Shown: one piece after another, positions 18,852 to 29,817 of the stretch | How the letters are laid out: each line of letters opens with the position of its first letter | How positions within the stretch are numbered: position 1 is the stretch's first letter | Assembly (NCBI GenBank): GCA_016987375.1 | Contig: PJRA01000343.1 | Span: 1,006,179-1,046,951 of the forward strand | DNA length: 40,773 bases | Direction: 5' to 3' | Origin: Brachionus koreanus | Taxonomy: Eukaryota; Rotifera; Eurotatoria; Ploima; Brachionidae | The notes under the pieces: model-generated | Told to the model about the DNA's origin: nothing | The model's database searches: none | The model's input: the letters and a program-made list of their open reading frames with translations, nothing else | Program-made: the position numbers and the translations under genes

Positions 18852-21800
18852 AAAAACAACTTGTAAACCAACCTTTAGTTTGATTAACACTTCATTTATT
18901 TAATTTAAATCAAATTTTTTATAAAAATAAAATTAGATTTTTTTAAATTGATAAATTTAAATTAAATTTTTAAATTAAAGCAATTTTTTTTAAAGAATTA
19001 TTTATTATAAATTGAAAATATATGGAAGTTTTATCTTAAGTTGAAAAAATTTATTGATTTATTTTTATTAATTATTTAAATGAACGCCTTTAAGGCGATT
19101 TTAAAAAAAAAGAAAAATTAAGTAAAGAAGTTTAGAGAAATTAAAGACAATTTTTTGAAACAGTTCTAAATTAATTGTGTAAATAATGTTAATTTTTTTT
19201 TTTTACTTAAGTTAATTATTAAAAAATATTGAAAAGTTGAAAAATTTTAACGATATAAAAAGATAAAATGCTCGTTTTTTTAATAAACAAAAGAAAGTAA
19301 CTCATTCAAAATATCAATATTTTTTATTTTTAAAATCAAATATTTTTTGAAATCAATAGACCATAATTGTGAAATTAGTTTAATATCTCGTATGAATTAT
19401 AGAAAATATATTTGAGTTCAAATTTGGTCAATTTAGTTTATGAACTTAAAACATACAGAAAATAAACCTAACTTACCTTTTTGCAAAAAAAATGAGAACA
19501 AATTACCTATGAAATTTAAGCATAAATTATTTTTTTTCACTTTGTGTTCTTCTAAAATATACCTTTATAAACATAAACCTAATATTTGTCTGCATATTTT
19601 ATCATAAAAATAAAAAGAATCATATTTCCTATTAATGTTTTTTTTACTCCAAATTCATAGAGAAGACATTTATTTTTTTGTACATGTTGACTAAAATAGA
19701 ATGATTTAAACTTATCAATAAAAAAAAAAATTAATCTTCTTTTAGGGAATTTTTTTTAACTTAATCCAAGGTTTTTAATTTTATAGTCTTTCGACCTAAT
19801 TTCTTATGAGCTTTATTAACTTCAAAAGCGATTTTTTACTAAAACGATTTTGGCCAATTTTTAATAGAGCCAATTAACAAAACGAAACCTATGGATTACT
19901 CGAATTCATCGAGTTTTGGGTTCTAAGAAGCATTGTAATCTTAAGACAACCTTTTGTTTTTTTTTCAAGCGACCAACTCTTTTATTCGACTTGTTTAATT
20001 ATTGTTTCAGAATGACTAGCAATTCGACTCTTTTTTAAAGACTTTTTGTTTTAATTTCGAAAAGATTAGGTTTAACTAACTAGAAAACTTGTTTTCAAAG
20101 TTAAAAAAAAAACATAGTTTATCCTCTTTAGGTCGTTGGGATTGAACAAAATTTTTCTTATTTTATCTTATGGCAATCTGATACATTTCCTCTAAAAATT
20201 TTGTATTTTGAGATTTTTTTTTAATTTTTTTTTATTAAAGTTTAAAATTCAAGTCTAAATGAGAATAGTATTTATTGAGGACTAAAATAAGCTTATTAAA
20301 ACTTAAAATTCGTAAAATTTAAAATCAAGAAATGAAAATAAGTTTTTACTCATTAAAAAAAATTATTATGAATTAATAAAAGTTTTTTATCCTCTCCAAA
20401 GAATCGATTTGTTTGCATCGGCAAAATAATTTTTTTTAAGCATATTAACAATAAAAAAAAATTTCGTAATTTTCATTTGTGAAACTGGATTTGAGCTTAA
20501 TCTAGTTGAATATTTTGAATTTTAATTAGAATTTTTTTGATCAAAATTATAAAATTTTTAACTTTTGCAGTGTATGAAGAACAGCTTAATAATTTTTAAG
20601 GTTGCCAAGCTTTAATCTCAAGCCAAAATTTGAGATAATTTTATTTTTTTTTAGTAAACAGCTGGTTGAAGCATAGAGCAGTTCTAAACAAAAATAAAAC
20701 TTGAAATTTTTATATAAAATTATAACGATGTCAACTGAAGTATCTTTATGAAATTTATGCCATTTTTTTAAATAGCAAATTTTTAATTTCAAAGTGAAGC
20801 TTGGATATTTTTATGTCGGCATTTTTTGTTTTAATAGCCGAATCTAATGGTTCATTTTTTTTTATATCCACAAAATAATCAAACCGATATCATTAAGCAA
20901 ATAGGGGCGTGAAAGATAATGGAAAAACGTGAGTAAAATAGCAAGTTTTTTTTTAATTACATTTTTTTTTCAATCGATATTTATTAGTATCACTATTTGT
21001 AGCAAAATCTTTTCTCTATTTTAGATCTTTTTTTTGTTGTTGAAAAATGCGTAATATTAGCTTCATTATAGATCGAGCAATCATCTTAAAAAAAAGAAGT
21101 TAAGCTCAACAGTTCTATTAATAATATTTTCAACTATGTTTTTTTTTCATATCTCAATCTTTTTAAAAAGGTTAATTTTAATTAACAGTCTATGTTATTT
21201 TTTAATTTTTTTTATTAGATCGATTAAATTACTTTTACTATAGAAGATTAATTTTTTTATAGTTTTTTTTTCCTTTTTGTTTAGAATATAGTGGAGTTTG
21301 TTTTTATTTAAATCCAATGTGAAAAATTAAATTTTAAAGATTAATAAAAAAAAAAATTAAGAATTAAGAATTTTCTAGAAAATCCATGTTTGTTGCAATT
21401 TAGATCAAATTAATATTAAAATAAATTCTTTCGCAAAATATCCTAAATACATGACTGAGTTATTTAGTTTATAAAAAATTTTTATTTTTTCAAAAAGCTT
21501 ATTTATAAGATTTTTTAAGAAAAGATTTAGTTTCAGATGCCATTGTTATAATGTGATGTAGATTAGTGTGACAAGGTTCATTAATGACAATTTAAGGTTA
21601 TTTTAGGAGTAAAATCATTTAGTTGAACGGATTTAAGCAATCAAATTTAAATGAAAGATATTTTTTTAGCATATTTTCGAAAAAGATCAGGTTTTTATAG
21701 CAAAATTCATATTTTTGATTAAAAAATTTAGCACTCATGCCATATTTGCCATCTCTGATTAATTAAATCCAATGATTTTTAAGCAAAAAATAAAGAATGA

Positions 21801-23964
21801 TTGATGAATTTTTTTGAAAAAACACAAATTGTTTTTTTTTTGGCATATGTTTAAAACTGAATGGAAAAACAAAATTACATTTAAGTGATACTTGTTTTTT
21901 TAAATCAGGAAATCGACTGTATTTACTCTATTTCATAATTTTTAACAGTCTATGAAAACACATTGGGTAGATTTTAATATTTTTTTTACATTTAAAATAA
22001 AAAAAGAAACAAAAAATTTATCATTTATTCTTTTTTTTGCTCAGAAATATTTTATTGATTTTATCTGAAATAGTGTATATCTAACATCTTATTAAAAATG
22101 TTCAGGTGCTTAATTTTTTTAAACATATCTCTTTTAATAATTTAATGTTTAAACATTATGTAGACCGTAATTTTTCTTTAGGAAATTTTTTCCATCTTAA
22201 AACAACTTAAAAAAAGCTTGGTGCTTCTAGTGTTAAGACAATATTGATATAAAATAATAATTTATTTCAATATTATTTTTTTCCAACAGATCGAATTGAA
22301 TTTATTTCAAATCAATCATCGATTAAATTGAGCTATGAGAGTAAATCAAAATACTCAAAACACATTTAATCTTTAAAAACTAGGTGAAAATGCTTACTAG
22401 GTCTGAGATGATAATTTTTCTATTCGAAAAATTCTCAAATTTGAACAGAAAATTTATTTTAAGATTAAAATTGTTGACTAGTTTGTAGCTAAATAGCTCG
22501 ATAATAACAAGTTAATTGCTTTGAAATTTAAATTCAAAAATTTTAAAAGCAGTTCAAAAAAATATTTTTTTTTCAAACTGATAATGCATTAGCAAACGAT
22601 TGAACACTGAATTATGAGTCTTCTTGAACTAGATTCTAGTCAAATTAAATCTTAAAAAATATTTTTATTTGCAAAAAAAAAAGAGTTTATTTTTTTAACT
22701 TATAATAATCTAATCAGAGTAGTAGAGCATTTTAGAATTAGTTTCAAAACTAGCCTCAACATTCTACATTCATAAGTAGCTATCTTCCTTGATCACTTTA
22801 TCAAACTTGTTAAATTGTTAACAATAGGTTGACATTTAAAAATTGTACTAGACACAGATCATTTGAAGCTATATTCAACCATTAAACTCAAAAAAGACAA
22901 TAAAGATACCTAGTAATTTTATATTAGATTTTTTTTCTTTTGAATCTCAACTAAAATACAAGCTTAGCAAATAAAGCCAGCATCGCTTAGATCTTACATT
23001 GTATTTTCTATCAAATTAATAATTATTTCTTTAAACTTAAATGTTAGTTGAAATTTTAAACAAAACAAGCAAGCGTTAAAATTTTTTTTTTCAATCTTTT
23101 GGCCAAAATTAGTGAGCTTGTAATGCTAAGGGTCCAGTTTACAAATCAGTTGAATTTGAATTTAAAAATTGTTTCTATATATAAATATATAATTAAATTG
23201 GAAAATTAGGTCGTATCATGATTGCTCAAACTAGCTAATTTTAAATTTAGATATAAACTAAATGTGACCCTGTCTACTGAAGACAATTAAATTAGACCGT
23301 ATCTATATTTAAATATTATAGTTAATATTTCGATTAATTCTGTAGAAAATAGACTCGAAATAACTCAAGTTGGAATTATGATTTAAACTAAATAAAATTT
23401 TAAATAAGGTCAGTTCTTTGTTAGCAGAAGAGAAAAGATTAAATTGTCGTTTAAAATGAATTTTTTTTCTCTATCTTTTTTTTTTTTTGAATTTTTTTTT
23501 TCTAAATTTAAAAATGCATTAAGATTAATTTAAAATTAACAAAAAAGCGATAAGATTTTTAGTAGTTTGATTTCCTTATCAACCAAAAAGTGAAAATTGA
23601 TTTTATTTTAAATGATAACTTTGTTAGCCTTGCAAAATTTTTTCTTTAATAATCTCTAAGGCCTTAACTAATTTGAATAGTTACTTAAATCGTCATAATC
23701 AAAATTTGTCTGGTTTCAGTGCTAGTTTAAATTAGAATTTAGCTCAAGTCTTGGATTTTTTAGTTAATTTTTTTTTATTTTAAGGTCTAAATCAAAATTT
23801 TAAATATTTTATGAAAATAAAACAAAAAGCCGAAACTTTGGCTTAGAATTTTATGCCAACACGAATTTAGCCCTAATCAAAAAAATAATAAAGCAAAATT
23901 AAATTAATTAAGAGATAATTTTTAAAATGTTTTAATATTGTATGTGCGTCGGTTCGCTTCTAAA
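18852..23964. other. About 5-kb gene-free AT-rich stretch upstream of the kinase gene
   Basis: No exon, RNA gene or complete transposon could be supported. Reading frames are short and made of low-complexity codons. The only recognisable item is one lone TTAA-bounded terminus of MITE family 1 at about 22217-22236 (reverse-complemented TTAACACTAGAAGCACCAAG). The 3' part should contain the promoter and 5' UTR of the kinase gene; unseen non-coding first exons are possible. Confidence 0.5.
22217..22236. mobile_element. Solo terminus of piggyBac-like MITE family 1
   Basis: Reverse-complemented it reads TTAACACTAGAAGCACCAAG, nearly identical to the left end of the element at 3533-3717. No matching opposite end was found within several hundred bases to the left, so the element is truncated or decayed. 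Confidence 0.5.
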
Positions 23965-26900
23965 ATGGGTAATAAGCCAAGTAGTACAGAGCCATCCATG
24001 GGTCGTTCGGTTTCTAATCTAGCCAGCTCGACTAATGAGAGAAAGTCAGTCAGACGTTTCAAGCCAAAAAGCTCAGCTATAGATCGATCCACCTCTTCGC
24101 CACAAATGGCTGAGAACAATGAAAATTTCCTCTCAAACCATCATTTAGTACCGGATCACCAAAATCAGCAGGTTCAATCAAAATTTCATCAAGTCCCAAA
24201 AATAATGGATCCGCGCTACTCCGATCAGTCATATGTAATAAATTTAAACGCTCAATTAAAGAAAAAACAACAAGATTTGACCACAACTATAAAAAAACTC
24301 GACTCGATTCGACCGGATTATCACATTAATTCAAAATTATACAAACCAAATTCTTTGATGATGGCTACAAACAATCAAAATATATTGTCAAATAGAGACG
24401 ATAATTCCTTATCGAAATATTCAAATTCGAGTACATTGCCGTCAAAAAAAAACAATAGAGCTCACGAGGAAAGAAGCTTGTCACCAAAAAATGTCCGAAT
24501 CGCGCCTAAAGTTACTCTAAATGAAAGCAGTAATTCAAACAAGCAAAAGCCAATGACAAAATTTGCTAAACGGCTTGGCCTTTCTCCAAGGTTCAAGCGC
24601 AAAATAGTAGAAACAATAACAAATCGTGTAAATACGAACAATTCACAGTCTAACCTTAAACAGGTATGACAAAAAATTTTTTAAACTAAATACATTTTTC
24701 ATTTTAATAAAAACTTTTTTATTCAAAAATTTAAAGAAATATAAATAGGTAAAATTTTGCCAAGCAAAAATTTTGATCACAAAATCCAAAATTCAAATTT
24801 AAATTTCAGTGCATTTTTTAGTAATTTCACTGCTTTTTCGATCGTTTAAAAATAAAGCTCTGAAACTTTACATAAATTTAAAAATCTGCAATGAAATTTA
24901 ATTGAGCATTTGAAAAATTTTTCTTTGCCTAAAACCTAGTACAAAAGAATAAAACAAAATTTTTAACAATGATATCAATGAATGATATTAGTAGTAGTAG
25001 TTGCATACAATTTTTCGCATCTTCTCTAACAATACACTTGTTATGTTCTCTTAAGTTGTAAAAGTGATTTTGAGAAAAATTAATACCATTTTCAAAATTG
25101 AAAGTTTCATATCTGTTAATAATTTTAAGCAACTGGATTAAGTCGCTTCTCATCCGGCTTATTTTAAGATTAGTAAAGTTAAACATTTCAGTCTTTTCGA
25201 GTAGTCATATTTCCGAAGTGAAAGGATTATTCTTGTCGCTCTTCTTTGGACCTTCTCGATTTCAGAAATGTCTTTTTCAAGGAACGGACACCATGAACTA
25301 ATGGCAAACTCTAAATGAGGTCTAACCAGTGCTGTATAAAGCATTCTCAATGTATTTATTTTTTATTTAAAAAAAATTAATGAGATCGCTGAGCAAATAA
25401 AGAAAAATGAGTTTAAAAATAAGTTTAAATAAATAAAAAAAATTATTGTTAAAATGCTCAATTTTTGTTCTGAATTTACTTTTGAATTGAAAATTTTGTA
25501 AAAATAAATAAATAAATTAATTTCCATTTCAATTTAATCAAATTAATTATTCAGTTTGAGTGTACGACTAAAATTAATTAATTATAATTATTAAGAGAAA
25601 TGATAATAAATATTTAAAAAAGTATTGGGAAATCAATTGGATTTTATAGACTATTATGACAGTTTTTAAAACGGTTATGACATTTTCTTATAATTAAATA
25701 TGAAAGTTGGCTAGTAAAAAGCCATTCTTTAAGAAAGATAATAATCAGAAGTAGAAAAATATGTCTGGATTAGAACGAAATTCAATACCTTTCAGCTTAT
25801 CTATTTTTGTCATTGTTCTGCTAGCTGTATGAGTTCTAGCATTATCTTGAAGAAACAAAACTAGATTTCAGTTGACCAAAGAAGAATAGTTTCATTAAAT
25901 TGGAGCACAGATTCGTTCAGAAACCACGGCCAACTGATTGTGATGTGTAATGGCCATTTGATAATTGGCGAGTATTAAACTTGGTATAGCTCTCAACAGT
26001 CGTAGACAGAATATTCTCATCGATTAGAGAAAGGCTGATCTATCTAAACCTTTCCTCTGTTGAAGGCTCGAATCACCAATATTAAATTGTTAAAAAAGGA
26101 TATAAAAAAAATCTTGTATCCTTGTTACTTTAAGCGTATTAACACTTTGCACTAAACATATTATCACGAGTTATTGTTGTTGCTGATTGGCAGTCTTTTT
26201 TTTCAACAATGTACCGTAACAGCACCAAAATCTCAAAATTTTCATTTAAAGTTTTATTTTTTTTAAATTTGTTTTTGAAATATAATTTTGAAGTTTTAGA
26301 ATTATCAAGATACTAAAATAAAAAATATCGAAATTTTATGACTTAACTCGACAGAATCAAAATAAATTTTATTGTTTTTATTAAAATAAAATTTTAAATA
26401 TTAATTTATTTTGATAATTTTTTTATTATAGAGCCGTTTGTTCCAAGCTCTACAGTCTCAATGGAATATATTCACAAGTCAAAATAACTTGAACAAAACT
26501 GAATTTGTCTATGGAGACGAATCTGATGATGAAAGTAGAAAAAGCGTAAATCATTTTCAGCGAAAGCGACGTGTCACAGCCACATCTACATTCCTTCTTG
26601 ACAGTCTAGAGCGTAATTCGTTCAGATACGCTTCTAGACGACGATACAAAACTCAATCGTTGGCTAATCCATTTCGACATGGCAACACAAATTATCCTGT
26701 TTACATTCATGAAGCATTGTTTATGCCCGAATTCACAGTCAAAGGTCGAGTTACTGAGGCAGACTTTGAAATTCTAGATGTAATCAGCCGTGGCGCTTTT
26801 GGTCATGTGATCAAAGTTAAAAAAAAGTCAGATGATGAAAGTGGTCAAGATCAGATTTATGCCATGAAAATTATGTGGAAAAGTCAAGTTATTCGAGACC

Positions 26901-27943
26901 GAGCTCTTCAACAAGTCAAAGATGAAGTCACCATTGCTACTAGTTGTTTTGACAATCCCCTAATTGTCAAAACTTGGTTCTATTGGCAATCGAAGCGTTT
27001 TCTCTACATAATAACTGATTATGTTGAAAACGGGGAGCTTCTGTCTTTGTGGCTGAAAGTTCATCATTTTCCAGAGCGAGTAGTTGCTTTGTATGCCATT
27101 GAGATGTCGCTTGCGCTCGACTATTTACATCGAAAAGGAATAATTTACAGGGATATAAAAATGGAAAATATATTGCTAGATGAACGCGGTCATATACAAC
27201 TAATTGACTTTGGTCTTTCAAAATGGCTTAAATTGGGTGAGAGAACGTGCACTATTTGCGGAACTATTCAATATATGGCACCGGAAATCTTAAGTGTAGA
27301 GCCGTATGACCACTCGGTAGACTGGTGGTCTCTTGGTATTCTTATTTATGCATTAATATCCGGCGAATATCCTTTGAATGCAGCCAAAGATCACATACAA
27401 ATGAATGAAAAGGTCAGCAAGCACATATTCGAGTTAGATCAGTCTAAGGGAAAGTTTAGCTTGGAAGCGTGTGACGTAGTGCGAAAGTTATTGAAAAAAA
27501 ATCCCCATAAACGCTTAAAATCATTGAAGGAGGTTAGAAATGATTCATTTTTTTTGAAAGAAATTGAAGCTTTCACTAAAAATAAAGCAAATGTGGAGAG
27601 CAAAAATTTTGAGAGCATGAGCTTATTAGTAAATGACAATTTTTGGAATCCGTATTTTATAATTCAAAATTATACACCTTTTCAATTACTTTTTGATGAA
27701 ATATGCGCCATTAAAAACAAAAGCAAAAGTGATAGAAAAATTATTCGCAACAATTCAACACTTAAAGTAAAGGCTCCAAAATATGTGTCGTCGTCATCAA
27801 ATTCCTGTTCTTCTAATTGTTCACCAATGGGCTCTAATACACCTGTATCTGTTCCTAATTCGGATGAAACTGGCTATTATGACAAGTCTAGTGAAGATGA
27901 TGAAATCCAAAGTCCGAGCTACCATGATTTCACAAAATTTTAG
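23965..27943 (+). CDS. RSKR: RSKR/SgK494-like AGC-type protein kinase
   Basis: A 736-residue predicted Ser/Thr kinase from two exons (23965-24663 and 26432-27943; 1768-bp intron, phase 0). It begins MGNKPSST, an N-myristoylation signal, as human RSKR also starts with Met-Gly. Residues up to about 330 are basic, Ser/Asn-rich and low-complexity. The segment IHEALFMPEF just before the kinase core matches the RSKR family. Kinase features: glycine loop SRGAFGHV (about 352-359), VAIK-type Lys in YAMK (379), YRDIKMEN catalytic loop (D474), DFG (492-494), CGTIQYMAPE activation segment, then DWWSLG. All catalytic residues are intact. The tail to residue 736 is Ser-rich and acidic. Substrates are unknown; RSKR is linked to S6-kinase relatives and, in vertebrates, to membranes. 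The protein is far longer than human RSKR (about 410) because both tails are extended. Confidence 0.92.
24749..24930. mobile_element. Fold-back MITE, family 2, copy D (decayed)
   Basis: Shares the blocks AATAAAGCTCTGAAACTTTAC and AAAAATCTGCAATGAAATTT with copies A-C. It keeps a partial terminus (GGTAAAATTTTGCCAAGCAA at the left; TTTCTTTGCC at the right). It is shorter than the other copies, so internally deleted. It lies within the kinase gene intron. Confidence 0.55.
24960..25350 (-). mobile_element. CR1/L2-like LINE 3' fragment
   Basis: The reverse strand reads YTALVRPHLEFAISSWCPF, then IEKVQRRATRIILSLRKYDY. After a frameshift it continues SRMRSDLIQLLKIINRYETF and a NLREHNKCI stretch. This is the conserved C-terminal end of CR1/L2-type reverse transcriptases (L..RRLRGDLI..FKI.......). 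A TAGTAGTAGTAG microsatellite at about 24989-25000 (+ strand) marks the 3' tail. It lies inside the kinase gene intron in antisense orientation. Confidence 0.85.
25741..26100 (-). mobile_element. Degraded mariner-like transposase remnant
   Basis: On the reverse strand a frame reads LVLFLQDNARTHTASRTMT, followed by a KIDKLKGIEFRSNPD stretch. This matches the central DDE signature of mariner transposases (F..DNARPH.A......L..L..E...HPPYSPD). The upstream part has several stops and frameshifts, and no complete element was found. It sits within the kinase gene intron, antisense to it. Confidence 0.68.
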
Positions 27944-29817
27944 TCATTCACTAGTAGAATCACTATTTGGTTTACAAACAAACCACTTAATTTGTAAATT
28001 AAAATATCATTTTTATAATCAATTTACTATTTTATTAATTAAATTTTATACATTTTATATAAATAAAAAATTTTCAATTATTTTATTTTTTTTAATCATA
28101 TTGAATAGACTTAATTACAAAATGAATTTTTTTTCTTTAAAAGAGAGTAAAAAAATCATACCCTTTATGGTCAGTCTTATATTTCATGATTTACTTTTAA
28201 TCAAGCCAAACAAAATAAATCAGCTTTTGTCGTCAAAAGTAAAGAGAAATACTTCAGGAAGCATACTAAACTAAAGTTTGTTAGTAGAATATTATAAACG
28301 AGGTCTTAAATAATTAATTTGATTTTTAGATTTAAAATTAATAGTTCTTTTGATACATTGTTTTATATATAATAAAAGTTAAATACTTGCTAAAAAAAGA
28401 TAAACAAAAGAAAAATTAGAGGATATTTAGTAGTAGCAGTAGTAGTATAAATGCTGTGCGAGACTTGAGTCTCCAAGTGTTTGCGTACCTAGACGCCCCA
28501 CTATAACAGCCTTTGGCCATTTTTTAAATAAGCTATTTTTAATAAACTTATCTTTACATATTTATAAATAAGTTATTTTCAATATTTTATAAAATAAACT
28601 TTTTCTTTCTTTTTTTTACATATTTCACCTGATCGTGTCCGTGCTGAATATTGTGGATTTGAATGAGATATAATGTTGAGGCATAAATTTTAAAAGACTG
28701 AATATTTTTGATTTTTGCATTTAAACATATAAAAAAACTTTGATTTATATGTTAAAATAAACAGGAATTTCATGCTCCTCAAAATGATATTTCTAAATCT
28801 TATGTTAATTTAATTAAAAAAAAAATGAAAACTTTAATTTCAAATTTTTGTTCTGTAGTATGAGCAAAAAAGAGTTCAGGTAGATGAGCCAAATAGATCG
28901 AAATATTATTGAAAACTTTTTTCTAAAAATTATTTTAAAGAAGATCATTCCACTTTTTATAAGAATTAGAAATTGATAAAAACAAGGTTTAGTATTCAAC
29001 CTATATTTTTTCAAATAATATTCTATGAATTTGTTAATTAAAGTTATTTTTTTAGGCTAATTATTTCAAAGTAATTTAGTGCCGCAAATCATTATTTGTA
29101 GTCAGACACATCAAATTTGAGTCTAATAATTTCAGTCAGATTTAATCCGTCTTAATGATATTATATTGTTTTAATATAAAGCTGTGAAATCTGTTTCTGA
29201 TTCTTGTGTAATTTTTTTTTATTAATTTATTTTGAATGAGTTTATATTAAAATGAAAAAAATGCCTGAGATTTGAAATTTTAATTTAGGGCACTAATTTT
29301 AATAAAGGAAAGATTCATTTTTTTTTATTTAAAATTAACTTAAACTAAAATTTTTCCAAAATAAAAATTGATTTGATGTTTCACATAAAAAACAAACTCG
29401 TTTATTCAATTCTAAATTAGATTCAAAATTTTTAAAGACTTATTTCTTTTGATGTTCTTATAAAATTTTGATAAAAATTAAGAAATAATGAAGATATTTT
29501 CAAAATAATTCGATTATTTTGGAAGAATTTAAAAATCTTGGATTATTTAAAAATGAGAACAAAAAATCAGCAAAACTAGAAAACAATTAAACCAAATATT
29601 TACAGAAAATTAAATTTGCGAAATCCTATAAAATCTCTTATGGCATATATATGTTTATTTTTTTCAAATAAACAATTAGTTGAATTATATGAATTTTAGT
29701 TACAAGCACAATTAACTAAGCATTGATCTTAAATTTTGATTTTAAATTTATTTTTAAGCTAACATTGTATTTTTTATTTAAAAAAAAATTTAAAAGTTCT
29801 TTTAAATTAGTTCAATC
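27944..29817. other. Intergenic region between RSKR-like and Kizuna genes (convergent 3' ends)
   Basis: Should contain the 3' UTRs of both genes, which converge here. A TAGTAGCAGTAGTAGTA microsatellite followed by a GC-richer block at about 28430-28515 looks like the 3' end of a minus-strand LINE. No further exon or RNA gene could be supported. Confidence 0.5.
28430..28515 (-). mobile_element. LINE 3'-end remnant with trinucleotide tail
   Basis: A TAG-type trinucleotide run is followed by a GC-richer segment (GCTGTGCGAGACTTGAGTCT). The same layout (TAGTAGTAGTAG, then GC-richer LINE sequence) occurs at about 24989 and 39976, where RT-coding sequence follows. Here too little remains to show coding. 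Confidence 0.4.

Larger units (their letters stand above)
24664..26431. other. Transposon-filled intron of the RSKR-like gene
   Basis: The donor is CAG/GTATGA and the acceptor TTATTATAG/AGC, with phase preserved. At 1.8 kb it is over 30 times the usual intron in this window. It contains a fold-back MITE copy, a LINE fragment and a mariner transposase remnant, the last two antisense to the gene. This suggests growth by insertion. Confidence 0.8.

Noticed and set aside
27783..28274. Open frame overlapping the kinase 3' end
   Set aside because: A shadow frame of the kinase coding region that runs into AT-rich 3' UTR; low-complexity translation.
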